The notes: a model not told the origin generated them from the letters alone. Shown: positions 28,387 to 37,627, numbered from the stretch's first letter. The stretch: 64,000 bases of DNA from CALAZP01 sp041164265 (GCA_041164265.1 JBEAPR010000081.1:81209-145208), one strand, 5' to 3'. Made by a program: numbers and translations.

Positions 28387-28394
28387 TACTTTTG
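28387..28394 (+). promoter_or_regulatory. -7 element TACTTTTG before the Wzz-like gene
   Basis: Matches TAnnTTTG, 1 nt after the flippase stop and 16 nt before the next ATG, suggesting an internal promoter. Confidence 0.4.
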
Positions 28395-28410
28395 ATACAA
28401 AAATTGATGA

Positions 28411-29499
28411 ATGGAAAAGGAAGATAACCTAATAGACGCATTCAAAATTTTAATGCAATACAGAAAACTTATTTTAGGATTTTCCTTTGCGATAGGTATT
28501 GTAGTAGCGGTTAGTTCTTTATTTATGCCCAACTACTACCAAGCTAACACTACTTTTTTGGCTGCTAGCCCAGATCAAGCAATCCCTGATTTGGCTTTGG
28601 GAATGGGAAAACGAGAAGCTCAAATATACGGTGGTCAAGGAGATATCAACAGAGTTCTTACCGTTGGACAATCTGGAGAAGTAGAAGACTTTTTAATTGA
28701 AAAATTTAACCTTCTTGATCATTACAACATTAACCCTAACCATAAAAAGGCCCAATACAAAGTAAAAGAAGAATTAAGAGAACATTTAAAAATTACCAAA
28801 ACAGATAAGGATGCTTTGCAAATTACCGTTGAAGATAAAAATCCTGAATGGGCAGCCCTCATTGCCAATACCACCAGAGAAAAAATAGACGAAATCAGCC
28901 AAGATATTCTAAAAGCTTCTCAGAAAAATTTATTGGTAAATTATGATCGCAAGATTTTAGAAAAGGAGAATCTCCTAAAAAAACTAACCGATAGTTTATT
29001 CCGACTTCGTGATGAATTCCAACTTTTTAATGGAAGTACCCAAACAGAAAACCTGACTACCCGATTAATTGATGCTACAGCTGATTTATCAAATTACCAA
29101 GCTGCTTTTCAATATTTATCGAATAAAGCTAATATACAACGTGATACCTTAACCATTATCGAAGCTAAAATAAAAGGACTTACAGCCGAAACTCAAAGTC
29201 TCACTAAACGACTTTCTAAAGTTAATGAAGGCCTATCCACGGTTAAAACTTTAGAGGATAATTTTAATACCATAGCAACTGGCCTAAATTTTGATAAAGA
29301 CAGTCGCAGTCGTCTACTCACTTTTATTGAAGCCAAAACACCTGCATTGATATTAATTGAAGCTGCACAAATTCCACTGATCAAATCGAAACCTAAAAGG
29401 AGCCTATTAGTTATTGGCTCAACCATCTTGTCCTTTCTCTTCGCTACTTTAGGAGTTTTGTTCTATGAATCGACTAAAAAATATCATTTTGGTCGTTAA
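28411..29499 (+). CDS. Wzz/GumC-type polysaccharide chain-length protein
   Basis: A 362-residue protein with two membrane helices (about 16-38 and 330-350) flanking a long periplasmic part with coiled-coil helices (about 170-290), the polysaccharide copolymerase layout. The N-terminal Wzz domain includes YYQANTTFLAASPDQAIPD. No cytoplasmic tyrosine-kinase domain is fused. The last 35 nt overlap the start of the downstream ligase/polymerase gene. Confidence 0.82.
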   Translation: MEKEDNLIDAFKILMQYRKLILGFSFAIGIVVAVSSLFMPNYYQANTTFLAASPDQAIPDLALGMGKREAQIYGGQGDINRVLTVGQSGEVEDFLIEKFNLLDHYNINPNHKKAQYKVKEELREHLKITKTDKDALQITVEDKNPEWAALIANTTREKIDEISQDILKASQKNLLVNYDRKILEKENLLKKLTDSLFRLRDEFQLFNGSTQTENLTTRLIDATADLSNYQAAFQYLSNKANIQRDTLTIIEAKIKGLTAETQSLTKRLSKVNEGLSTVKTLEDNFNTIATGLNFDKDSRSRLLTFIEAKTPALILIEAAQIPLIKSKPKRSLLVIGSTILSFLFATLGVLFYESTKKYHFGR

Positions 29500-30925
29500 T
29501 AAACTTCATCTTTATTTAGGAATCGTCGCACTGGCCATTCTTATATCCATTTTGACTTCCAACTGGTATATTTTATTAATTCCAATGGTTATCCTCCTTG
29601 GTGGTATTTCAATCACTCAACCCAAGTGGATTTTCTACTTACTTTTATTAAGTCTTCCTATTTCTACAGAAATATCCTTTTCCAACGGCTTAGGCACAGA
29701 TTTGCCCTCCGAACCCCTAATGATAGGGCTTTGTATTATAGCTATTCCCCTTTTTATTACCCAGCCTAAAATTCTAAACAAAGCCTTCTGGACACACCCC
29801 ATTACACTTATTTTAGGAGCCCATCTTGGATGGACCTTAATTGCTACCCTGTACTCGGCAAACCCATTAGTTTCATTTAAATTCCTGCTGGCCAAGACAT
29901 GGTATATTGTTGTTTTCTACTTTTTAACTCCTGTATTTCTCAAATCCAGACAAGACTTTCTAAAAGCCATACCCTGGGTTATATGGCCTCTGGCGCTGAC
30001 AGTTGTCATTACTTTAATTCGTCATTACCAGTTTAGTTTTTCCTTTAGCGAAGTACATAAAGTATTTCATCCTTATCAACGTAATCATGTTAACTACGGG
30101 GCCATGCTTGCCCTTTGCCTTCCATTCGTGCTTTTAATGTGGCAACAGTTTAAAGGAAATTCCAAAAAAATAGGCTTTGTACTAGGTATCCTTTTTTTAA
30201 TAGGCATCTATTTTTCCTATACTAGAGCAGCTTATATTGCTGTTTTATTAATTCCTTTTCTTTATTTCGTTTTAATTAAAAATATCCTTAAACCACTCCT
30301 GCTCATAGGCGGGTTGGGTACAATACTTGCCTTTTCTTTTCTTACCTCCGAAAACAAGTATTTAGATTTTGCTCCTAATTACGAAACGACTATTTCCCAT
30401 TATAATTTCGAAAACCTATTAGAAGCAACCTATAAAGGACAAGACATCTCCACAATGGAGCGATTTTATAGATGGATTGCTGGAATTAAAATGGGATGGG
30501 AAAGAGTCATAACTGGTTTTGGCCCAGGAAATTTTGTTAACTTCTACAAAACCTATACCGTATCTTCTTTTAGCACCTATGTCAGCGACAATAAAGAAGG
30601 ATCGGGAATACATAGTTATTTTCTAATGTTATTGGCCGAACAAGGTATTCCTGGTTTATTGATTTTTTTGACCCTACTTTTGATTACACTTTTCTACGGT
30701 CAAAATTTAGTCAACCAATTAAAAGGACAACCTGAAAGAAATTTAATCTTGGCTCTAGTTTCCTCTCTTTTAATTATTATCGCCTTTCTCACTATTAATG
30801 ATCTGGTAGAAACTGATAAAGTAGGTCCTTTTTTCTTCATCAGCTTGTCCTTAATCGCCTCTTTTTCTGCAAAGGAAACCTCCAGAACCATATCTTCATC
30901 CCTCCATCCTCATAACCTAAAGTAA
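29465..30925 (+). CDS. O-antigen ligase/polymerase family membrane protein
   Basis: A 486-residue protein with about 10-12 hydrophobic segments and the Wzy_C/O-antigen ligase pattern: a large periplasmic loop (about 295-375) with RFYRWIAGIKMGWERVITG then GFGPGNF and GSGIHSYFLMLLAEQGIPG. Such enzymes polymerise or ligate lipid-linked glycans at the periplasmic face. Together with the flippase and Wzz-like genes it makes a three-gene export/polymerisation set. The start at 29465 overlaps the previous gene by 35 nt; a later start cannot be ruled out. Confidence 0.82.
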   Translation: MNRLKNIILVVNKLHLYLGIVALAILISILTSNWYILLIPMVILLGGISITQPKWIFYLLLLSLPISTEISFSNGLGTDLPSEPLMIGLCIIAIPLFITQPKILNKAFWTHPITLILGAHLGWTLIATLYSANPLVSFKFLLAKTWYIVVFYFLTPVFLKSRQDFLKAIPWVIWPLALTVVITLIRHYQFSFSFSEVHKVFHPYQRNHVNYGAMLALCLPFVLLMWQQFKGNSKKIGFVLGILFLIGIYFSYTRAAYIAVLLIPFLYFVLIKNILKPLLLIGGLGTILAFSFLTSENKYLDFAPNYETTISHYNFENLLEATYKGQDISTMERFYRWIAGIKMGWERVITGFGPGNFVNFYKTYTVSSFSTYVSDNKEGSGIHSYFLMLLAEQGIPGLLIFLTLLLITLFYGQNLVNQLKGQPERNLILALVSSLLIIIAFLTINDLVETDKVGPFFFISLSLIASFSAKETSRTISSSLHPHNLK

Positions 30926-30930
30926 TTTCT

Positions 30931-31195
30931 TCATGCCATATCCGCTGGCAATTTCAGCTCACAGGATAAGGCCATACATTATTTAATGAAGCAGCAACAA
31001 TCAATACCGCTAAATCAAAAAAATACCCGCTGTTATCACTACTTGAAAATCACTAGATAATTAAAGCAAATGTTGCATAAAGAGATATCCCTGCATAGAA
31101 GGAATACCCCTTTTTATAAAAAATTAGAATAATATAATTGGGATTTAGAAAAATGGAATTCCAAATAAAACAGTATTATGTATGCCAAACTTCAT
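30931..31195 (-). pseudogene. Decayed small membrane-protein gene (putative)
   Basis: The 286-nt gap between the ligase/polymerase and the M3 peptidase has no intact gene, but the minus strand reads as protein-like fragments that need frame changes to join. From ATG 31195 one frame gives about 16 residues to a stop; another gives LNPNYIILIFYKKGYSFYAG then ISLYATFALII to TAG-TGA; then FFDLAVLIVAASLNNVWPYP; and a third frame ends ELKLPADMA at TGA 30933-30931. The hydrophobic segments suggest two or three membrane helices in a protein of about 85 residues. I do not know the family. AT-rich DNA can mimic hydrophobic peptides, so this is tentative. Confidence 0.4.
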
Positions 31196-31211
31196 TTCAG
31201 TTTGAATGATT

Positions 31212-32909
31212 TTAAAACAAATCTCGTTCCTTGTCAGTCAACCATTTTCTTAAATAACCAACCACATTGTCAAAAGACCCCTCTTCAAAAGGCGATTCCA
31301 AACCGGCTTGCCTAACTATTTCCAAAAAAGAAACCCTGCCGCCTAAAGAACAAATATTCACATAGTTTTTCCAGGCCTTTTCGTGATCATCAACATTCAT
31401 TCTCCAAAATTGAAAAGCACATATCTGAGCTAAAGCGTAATCTATATAGTAAAAGGGGACAGAAAACAAATGGGTTTGTCTCATCCAAAATGTTCCCTTT
31501 TCAAGAAATCTATGGTTATCGTATTGACGATGAGGCAAATATTTTTGCTCTATGGCTCTCCATGCTTGATATCGGTCCTCTATTGTACAATCCGGGTGAG
31601 AATAAACAAAGTGCTGGAACTCATCTATCGCTGCCCCATAAGGCAGAAATTTGATTGCATTAGCAATGTGCCCGTACTGATATTGAATAGCTTTTTCTCC
31701 AAAAAATAAAGACATCCAAGGCATAGTAAAAAGTTCCATACTCATAGAGTGTATTTCACATGCCTCATAAGTCGGCCAAATATACTCGCTGATTTTTGCG
31801 TTACCGCTTTTGTAAACCTGAAAAGCATGCCCAGCTTCATGGGTCAAGACATCCATGTCCCCACTAGTTCCATTAAAATTGGAGAAAATAAAAGGGACTT
31901 TTTCTTTTTCAATAAACGTACAATACCCCCCCGTTGCTTTGCCAGGGCGACTTTTTAAATCCATCAACCCTTGATTTTTCATCATCTGAAAAAACCCATG
32001 GGTCTCCGGGGAGAGTTCAAAATACATTTTCTCTGCCTGCTCTACTATCCAATCTTCATCTCCAAGTGGTGATGGATTACCCTCCTCAAATTGAAAGCTC
32101 TCATCGTAAAACTGTAGCGATTCTAAACCTAGTCTTTGCCTTTGTTTTTCATATATTTCCGAAGCTATTGGGACTATTTTCAACCTGATGAACTCTCTAA
32201 ATCTCTCAACATCCTGGGCGTTATAATCGGATCTAAGCATCCTTTGATACCCTAGTTCTACATAATTATTAAACCCTAATTTTTGAGCAGTATTATGCCT
32301 GACTTTGACCAATTGATCAAAAATGGAGGCCACCTTTTCCTCTTGCTTTTCAAAAAAATTCCATTTGGCAAAAGTTGCTGCCTTTCTTTCCGTTCTATCT
32401 TTACTGACCTCGTATTTCTGTATGGTAGATAGATTCAAATTCTCCCCATTAAAATCAATCTCTGCAGAAGCCTGTAATTTTACATAATCCGACACCAGTT
32501 TGTTTTCTTCTTGCATATCCGGAACAATAGAAGGATCAAAGGTTTTAATCGCCGATGCAGCAATTACCATTAATTGACTACCAAAATGATCCACAATAGT
32601 CTGGTTAAAAGGAGAATTTAAAATTTTTTGATAAAAAGTATGATCCAGATTTGCCAAACTAGGCCCCGTAATATCGAAATGCTTTTGTTCCTCCTCATAA
32701 AAAGAATCCTTTGTATCAACAGTATGCCTAATATGGCATAGGGTCCTCATAGAGCTGTACTTCTTGCGGTGTTCATTGATTTTCAAAATGACCGCAGCCT
32801 GCTTTTCACCTGTATCTGCAGAATCAAATTCTGTTAATAATTCTTGATATCGAGCTGCAAAATCATCGCTATTAGGTCTTTGGTAAATAAAATCTTTAAA
32901 GTTATTCAT
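31212..32909 (-). CDS. M3 family oligoendopeptidase (PepF-like)
   Basis: Cytosolic zinc metallopeptidase of 565 residues that trims oligopeptides. The gluzincin motif H357-E358-AG-H361 occurs in VLTHEAGHAFQVYKS, with the third ligand expected in YEACEIHSMSMELF. The rest follows the M3B oligoendopeptidase plan (GGYCTFIEKEKVPFIFSNFNG, WMRQTHLFSVPFYYIDYALAQ). No signal peptide is present. Single gene, divergent from uppS. Confidence 0.92.
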   Translation of the reverse strand: MNNFKDFIYQRPNSDDFAARYQELLTEFDSADTGEKQAAVILKINEHRKKYSSMRTLCHIRHTVDTKDSFYEEEQKHFDITGPSLANLDHTFYQKILNSPFNQTIVDHFGSQLMVIAASAIKTFDPSIVPDMQEENKLVSDYVKLQASAEIDFNGENLNLSTIQKYEVSKDRTERKAATFAKWNFFEKQEEKVASIFDQLVKVRHNTAQKLGFNNYVELGYQRMLRSDYNAQDVERFREFIRLKIVPIASEIYEKQRQRLGLESLQFYDESFQFEEGNPSPLGDEDWIVEQAEKMYFELSPETHGFFQMMKNQGLMDLKSRPGKATGGYCTFIEKEKVPFIFSNFNGTSGDMDVLTHEAGHAFQVYKSGNAKISEYIWPTYEACEIHSMSMELFTMPWMSLFFGEKAIQYQYGHIANAIKFLPYGAAIDEFQHFVYSHPDCTIEDRYQAWRAIEQKYLPHRQYDNHRFLEKGTFWMRQTHLFSVPFYYIDYALAQICAFQFWRMNVDDHEKAWKNYVNICSLGGRVSFLEIVRQAGLESPFEEGSFDNVVGYLRKWLTDKERDLF

Positions 32910-32913
32910 CTGT

Positions 32914-32990
32914 TATTTTTGTGGCACGAAAATACTATGGTTTAATTTGCCAGTCAATGTCGGGCAAAACCATTAGTTTTCTTAATTTTG
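32914..32990 (+). promoter_or_regulatory. Two -7 elements in the uppS leader
   Basis: TATTTTTG at 32914-32921 and TAATTTTG at 32983-32990 both match TAnnTTTG. They would give leaders of about 137 and 68 nt before the uppS ATG at 33065. The first covers a GTG (32921) that opens the uppS frame, making that GTG an implausible start. Confidence 0.4.
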
Positions 32991-33064
32991 TTGGAATTTT
33001 TGGAAAATCATTTTGCCGAATCAACTCAACATGCTTCGGTACAATAAATTCACCGAATGGGATT

Positions 33065-33814
33065 ATGAATCAGGAGCTGAAGTCAAAAATTGATTTTACT
33101 AATTTGCCTCGACACATTGCCGTGATTATGGACGGCAATGGAAGATGGGCTAAATCGCAAGGTAAACCAAGAGTATTTGGTCATAAAAATGGCGTTAAGG
33201 CTGTTCGAGACACCACAGAAGCTGCTGCTGAATTGGGTATTGAATTCCTGACGTTGTATGCTTTTTCTACGGAAAATTGGTCAAGGCCTAAAATGGAAGT
33301 AAATGCTTTGATGTCGCTGCTCGTGGAGACCCTTCACAATGAAATTCAGACACTCCACAAAAATAATATTAAACTCAGGACTATTGGAGCTATCGAAAAT
33401 ATGCCTGAAAAGACTTATAAAGCACTATTAGATGGAGTAGAATCTACCTCCCATAATACTGGAATGACCCTTACCCTAGCCTTAAATTATAGTTCACGCT
33501 GGGAAATAACTAAAGCGCTTCAAACCATTTCTCAAAAAATTCAAAATGGTCAATTGTTTCCATCAGATTTATCTGAAGAATTAATCAGTAGCACATTGGA
33601 AACACGCGATTTACCAGACCCGGAATTACTCATTAGAACCAGTGGAGAATACAGAGTTAGTAATTTCATGTTGTGGCAGCTAGCTTATACTGAATTATAT
33701 TTTTCCCCCGTATTTTGGCCTGATTTTGGAAAGACAGACCTTTGCAATGCTATCATTGATTATCAAAAAAGAGAACGCCGATTTGGAAAGATAAGTGAAC
33801 AAATACCCTCATAA
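33065..33814 (+). CDS. uppS: Isoprenyl (undecaprenyl) diphosphate synthase
   Basis: cis-Prenyltransferase making the C55 carrier lipid for peptidoglycan and surface glycans. Catalytic D23 lies in HIAVIMDGNGRWAKSQG, with FLTLYAFSTENWSRP and the C-terminal DLPDPELLIRTSGEYRVSNF. The frame is open from GTG 32921, but the 48 extra residues show no family similarity, and ATG 33065 gives 249 residues, the normal size; I chose that. bamA follows 51 nt downstream, the usual uppS-bamA order of this phylum. Confidence 0.95.
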   Translation: MNQELKSKIDFTNLPRHIAVIMDGNGRWAKSQGKPRVFGHKNGVKAVRDTTEAAAELGIEFLTLYAFSTENWSRPKMEVNALMSLLVETLHNEIQTLHKNNIKLRTIGAIENMPEKTYKALLDGVESTSHNTGMTLTLALNYSSRWEITKALQTISQKIQNGQLFPSDLSEELISSTLETRDLPDPELLIRTSGEYRVSNFMLWQLAYTELYFSPVFWPDFGKTDLCNAIIDYQKRERRFGKISEQIPS

Positions 33815-33865
33815 ATAAACTTATTGGGCATCAATCATCGTTTTTAGAAGAATAAAAAAATTATA

Positions 33866-36448
33866 ATGTTTAAACCGTTCCAAGCTTACCATACACTTTT
33901 TACAGGGGTTTTTTCAATGGTTACCCTCCTAGGCTTAATGGTTTTAGCACAACCTGTTTACGGCCAAACCGAAACCATTGAACCGGAAATTATTGATTAT
34001 GAACTTCCTAAAGATTACGAAATAGGCGGAGTTTCTGTTTCTGGAGCAGACTTTAGCGATGAAAATGCAATCATCAGTATTTCAGGTCTTGCTGTTGGCG
34101 ATAAAGTTAGAATTCCAGGACCAAAAATTCAACAAGGTTTAAAAGCCCTTTGGAAATTACGGTTGTTTACCGATGTCCAAATCATCCAAGAAAAAGTAGA
34201 AGGTGAATTGGTATTCCTCACTATCAAAGTGGAAGAAAGACCTCGACTCTCCAAACATACTTTTGTTGGCGTAAAAAAGGGGATGCATGAAGATCTCAAT
34301 ACAGAAGTAGATCGTTTTTTACTTAAAGGAGGAATTGTTACCGAAAATGTGAAAACCAATGCCTCTGAAGCAATCCAAAATTTTCTAGTTGGCAAGGGTT
34401 TCCTCAATGCAACTGTGTCTGCCCGAGAGGAAACAGATACCTCTAGATTAAATTCTGTTCAGCTATTTTTTGATATCGACAGAGGAGATAAGGTAAAAAT
34501 TCATGATATTATATTCGAAGGCAACGAAATGGTTAAAGCTTCCAAACTGAGAAATCAGTTAGAAGAAACCAAAAGAAAAAGAAAAGTCCTCTCCCCATCT
34601 AAGTTTATCGAAAAAAATTACAAAGAAGATAAGGTTAACTTAATAGCCTACTACAATAAGCTGGGATATAGAGATGCCAAAATCATTAGTGATAGTGTCT
34701 GGAGAAATGATGATGGACTTGTCATGATAAAAATTAATTTGGATGAGGGAAACCAGTATTATTACCGAAATATAACTTGGAAGGGAAATTCTATTTATGA
34801 AGCCAAAATACTTGAAGAGGTGTTGGGCATAAAAAAAGGAGACATCTACAACCAAGAAGAGCTACAAACTCGTTTGCAATTTAGTCAAGACGGGAGAGAT
34901 ATTAGCACCCTGTATATGGACTATGGATACCTCTTCTTCAGTGTTGATCCAATTGAAATAGCCATAGTAGAAGATTCTGTAGATATTGAAATCAGAATTT
35001 TCGAAGGCCCTCAGGCCACTATTGATAAAGTTGGAATTGCTGGAAATGATAGGACCCATGAACATGTTATTCGCAGGGAACTCCGCACTCGTCCAGCAGA
35101 AAAATTTAGCCGTTCCGATATCATCCGATCTCAAAGAGAAATTATTAACCTAAATTATTTCAACCAAGAAAACTTAGATATTAATACACCCGTTAATGCA
35201 GATCGAGGTACTGTAGATATCGAATATACCGTTGAAGAAAAACAATCTGATCAGTTAGAACTTTCAGCTGGATGGGGTGGAAATAGACAAGTGATTGGAA
35301 CATTAGGGGTCTCTTTTACCAATTTTTCTCTGAGAAATATCTTCAAAAAAGAAGCTTGGCATCCTCTGCCTATGGGAGATGGACAGCGGTTCTCTATCAG
35401 AGCTCAAACCAATGGGGATTTCTATCAATCCTATAACGTATCCCTTACAGAACCTTGGCTAGGTGGGAAAAAACCTAATTCGTTTACCACCGCTGGGTTT
35501 TTAAACAGATTTGCTTTTGGCAATAGGAACAGCATTGATTATCAAAGTTTTAGTATCAAACAAATTTCCATCAGTTTGGGAACCCGCCTGAAATGGCCAG
35601 ATGATAATTTCATCTCCAGTACGGCCATTAATATTCAGACTCTCAGCCTTAACAATTGGCTTAGGGGATTATTTAGAGCAGACGACGGCTCTTTGGTTTC
35701 TAACGGAAATTATAATAATTTTAGCATCAAACAAACGATAGCTAGGTCAACCGTTAATGACCCTATCTTCCCTAAGGAAGGGTCATCCATCTCTCTATCT
35801 TTACAAATTACTCCCCCCTACTCATTAATCAATAGGCTATTATCAGATAGCCCAAAAGATTATTCAGAAATGGGGGCTAATGAAAAATACAAATTCCTGG
35901 AATACCACAAATGGCGTTTCGATGCTGACTGGTATACCACCATTGTTGGAAAATTAGTCCTAAAGGCACAAGCAAAAATTGGTATTCTGGGCGCATTTAA
36001 CAGCGATATTGGAACTGCGCCTTTTGAAAGGTTTCAATTGGGTGGAGACGGAATCAACAACCAACAATTTGGTTTTGCTGGTGTCGACATCATCTCTTTA
36101 CGCGGTTATGACGTCAATGACCTGCCCGCTAATGTGGATCCAGCAGGTGGAAATTCCTCAACCCCTGTATTCGATAAGTTTACCTTAGAACTCCGCTATC
36201 CTTTTTCACTTAATCCAACTTCAACCATTTTTGCAACCTTATTTGCACAAGGCGGAAATGCCTGGAGAACGATTGGTGAATTCAATCCATTTGAATTAAA
36301 AAGATCCGTAGGTATGGGATTGAGAGTATTCCTGCCCATGTTCGGTGTGCTCGGATTCGATTATGGAATCGGTTTCGACAAACCAGGCGATTTGCCGTTT
36401 AGTGAATTAGGTACGTTCAATATTGTCCTTGGTTTTGAACCCGAATAA
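33866..36448 (+). CDS. bamA: Outer membrane protein assembly factor BamA
   Basis: Omp85 protein inserting beta-barrel proteins into the outer membrane. Signal peptide at residues 1-34 (ends PVYGQ). Five POTRA domains follow (about 45-440), for example IHDIIFEGNEMVKASKLRNQ and YYRNITWKGNSIYEAKIL; then a 16-strand barrel (about 460-860) with the family loop FGFAGVDIISLRGYD and a C-terminal strand ending LGTFNIVLGFEPE. 860 residues is normal for Bacteroidota. Lies behind uppS; a terminator-like hairpin follows the stop. Confidence 0.95.
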   Translation: MFKPFQAYHTLFTGVFSMVTLLGLMVLAQPVYGQTETIEPEIIDYELPKDYEIGGVSVSGADFSDENAIISISGLAVGDKVRIPGPKIQQGLKALWKLRLFTDVQIIQEKVEGELVFLTIKVEERPRLSKHTFVGVKKGMHEDLNTEVDRFLLKGGIVTENVKTNASEAIQNFLVGKGFLNATVSAREETDTSRLNSVQLFFDIDRGDKVKIHDIIFEGNEMVKASKLRNQLEETKRKRKVLSPSKFIEKNYKEDKVNLIAYYNKLGYRDAKIISDSVWRNDDGLVMIKINLDEGNQYYYRNITWKGNSIYEAKILEEVLGIKKGDIYNQEELQTRLQFSQDGRDISTLYMDYGYLFFSVDPIEIAIVEDSVDIEIRIFEGPQATIDKVGIAGNDRTHEHVIRRELRTRPAEKFSRSDIIRSQREIINLNYFNQENLDINTPVNADRGTVDIEYTVEEKQSDQLELSAGWGGNRQVIGTLGVSFTNFSLRNIFKKEAWHPLPMGDGQRFSIRAQTNGDFYQSYNVSLTEPWLGGKKPNSFTTAGFLNRFAFGNRNSIDYQSFSIKQISISLGTRLKWPDDNFISSTAINIQTLSLNNWLRGLFRADDGSLVSNGNYNNFSIKQTIARSTVNDPIFPKEGSSISLSLQITPPYSLINRLLSDSPKDYSEMGANEKYKFLEYHKWRFDADWYTTIVGKLVLKAQAKIGILGAFNSDIGTAPFERFQLGGDGINNQQFGFAGVDIISLRGYDVNDLPANVDPAGGNSSTPVFDKFTLELRYPFSLNPTSTIFATLFAQGGNAWRTIGEFNPFELKRSVGMGLRVFLPMFGVLGFDYGIGFDKPGDLPFSELGTFNIVLGFEPE

Positions 36449-36451
36449 GGC

Positions 36452-36586
36452 TTAAAAATAAAACCACGTTTTTAACCAGGCATACCAACTATGTCTGGTT
36501 TTAAACGCCAACACTAAAAAAGCCAAGCCTACAAATATTAAGGTAACTTTTAGGTTCCTTATACTATTTGCTCTCCTTTCCCGCAT
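36452..36586 (-). CDS. Small single-pass membrane protein behind rsgA (unlisted, 44 residues or more)
   Basis: An intact frame of 44 codons from ATG 36586 to TAA 36454-36452. A basic start (MRERR) leads into one hydrophobic helix (VTLIFVGLAFLVLAF) and an aromatic, basic tail ending WYAWLKTWFYF. The frame also opens upstream at GTG 36622, adding 12 basic residues and leaving only 10 nt after the rsgA stop, so either start is possible. It is on the rsgA strand and probably co-transcribed. The positive-inside pattern and helix length look like a real membrane miniprotein; I do not recognise a family. A hairpin overlaps its 3' half. Confidence 0.6.
   Translation of the reverse strand: MRERRANSIRNLKVTLIFVGLAFLVLAFKTRHSWYAWLKTWFYF
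36474..36500. terminator. Hairpin after bamA, terminator-like on the plus strand
   Basis: AACCAGGCAT (36474-36483) pairs with ATGTCTGGTT (36491-36500), ten pairs including one G-U, around a 7-nt loop, and is followed by TTTTAAA. It begins 26 nt after the bamA stop and lies within the 3' part of the opposing small membrane gene. Confidence 0.6.
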
Positions 36587-36632
36587 ACTTTTGTACGCCC
36601 GCTTTCTACTTTGATATCCCACCTTTATAAAT

Positions 36633-37592
36633 TTAGTAATCTTTATGCCTTTCCCAGTAATTCTGATCCTCCACTTCTTCTAACAAAGTTAAATAATTAC
36701 CGTATCTCAGTGGGGATATTTCACCTTCCTCAACAGAAGCCTTAACCGCACACCCAGGCTCATTTCGATGCAAACAATTAGCTCTAAATTTACATTCTTC
36801 CGACTTTTTAAAAATCTCCCTAAAATTATGCGCAACATCCGCCATTTCAAAATGAGAAAACGATAAACTCTTAATACCAGGAGTGTCAATAATATACCCT
36901 CCTTCTTTTAAGGGATGCCTCTCGGCAAAAGTGGTGGTATGTTGACCCTTTCCTGAAAAATCTGATAATTCCTGTGTCCTTAATAATAGCTCGGGTTCTA
37001 ATGAATTAACTAATGTCGATTTACCCACACCAGACTGCCCACTAATTAATGTCGTCTTTCCAATTAATAATGCTTTAATCTTGCCTATATCCTCAGCATT
37101 CTGAGCCGAAATTAACCTAGTAGTATATCCAATTTGGGTATAGATTTCTTCCAAATAACGGTAAGTATTAATCGCCTCCTCATCGTATAAATCAGCCTTA
37201 TTAAATACAATTATCGTAGGAATATCATAAGGTTCCGTCATCATTAAAAATCGATCAATAAATCCCTGCTTCAAATTGGGAGAAACTACAGTAACTACCA
37301 CCATGGCCTGATCAATATTACTGGCCATTAAATGTAAATCGTGCTTTTTCCTTGGAGACTGCCTAATGACATAATTCCTCCTAGGCAAAACTTCGTATAT
37401 CACCCCCGTCTTTTCTAACTCATTTTCTCTCTTAAATATCACCTCATCCCCCACAGCAACTGGATTGGTTAATTTGATGTCACCCATTCTAAATTTTCCC
37501 ACCATTCTGCATGACCATTCCCCCAGTTCTACAGACTCCACTTGATACCAACTACCCGTAGATTTGATTACCGTCCCTTTAATACTTTCCAC
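36633..37592 (-). CDS. rsgA: Ribosome small subunit biogenesis GTPase RsgA
   Basis: Circularly permuted GTPase for late maturation of the 30S subunit. The N-terminal OB fold starts at IKGTVIKSTGSWYQVE; GTPase motifs occur as FNKADLY (G4), SGQSGVGKSTLVNSL (G1) and DTPGIKS (G3); the C-terminal zinc finger is CKFRANCLHRNEPGC. The frame is open to an ATG at 37694, but I chose GTG 37592 (319 residues): the 34 extra residues are not family-like, and a -7 box lies inside the extension at 37627-37620, placing the likely transcript start after that ATG. Confidence 0.93.
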   Translation of the reverse strand: MESIKGTVIKSTGSWYQVESVELGEWSCRMVGKFRMGDIKLTNPVAVGDEVIFKRENELEKTGVIYEVLPRRNYVIRQSPRKKHDLHLMASNIDQAMVVVTVVSPNLKQGFIDRFLMMTEPYDIPTIIVFNKADLYDEEAINTYRYLEEIYTQIGYTTRLISAQNAEDIGKIKALLIGKTTLISGQSGVGKSTLVNSLEPELLLRTQELSDFSGKGQHTTTFAERHPLKEGGYIIDTPGIKSLSFSHFEMADVAHNFREIFKKSEECKFRANCLHRNEPGCAVKASVEEGEISPLRYGNYLTLLEEVEDQNYWERHKDY

Positions 37593-37619
37593 TGCTATAT
37601 TTTTTATTTGAATTCTATG

Positions 37620-37627
37620 CAAAGATA
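37620..37627 (-). promoter_or_regulatory. -7 element TATCTTTG before rsgA
   Basis: Matches TAnnTTTG on the minus strand, 27 nt before GTG 37592. It decides the rsgA start, since the ATG at 37694 would lie upstream of the transcript. Confidence 0.5.

Noticed and set aside
30926..31211. A plus-strand gene of 17 codons after the ligase/polymerase
   Set aside because: Too short, without a start signal; the minus-strand fragments explain the region better.
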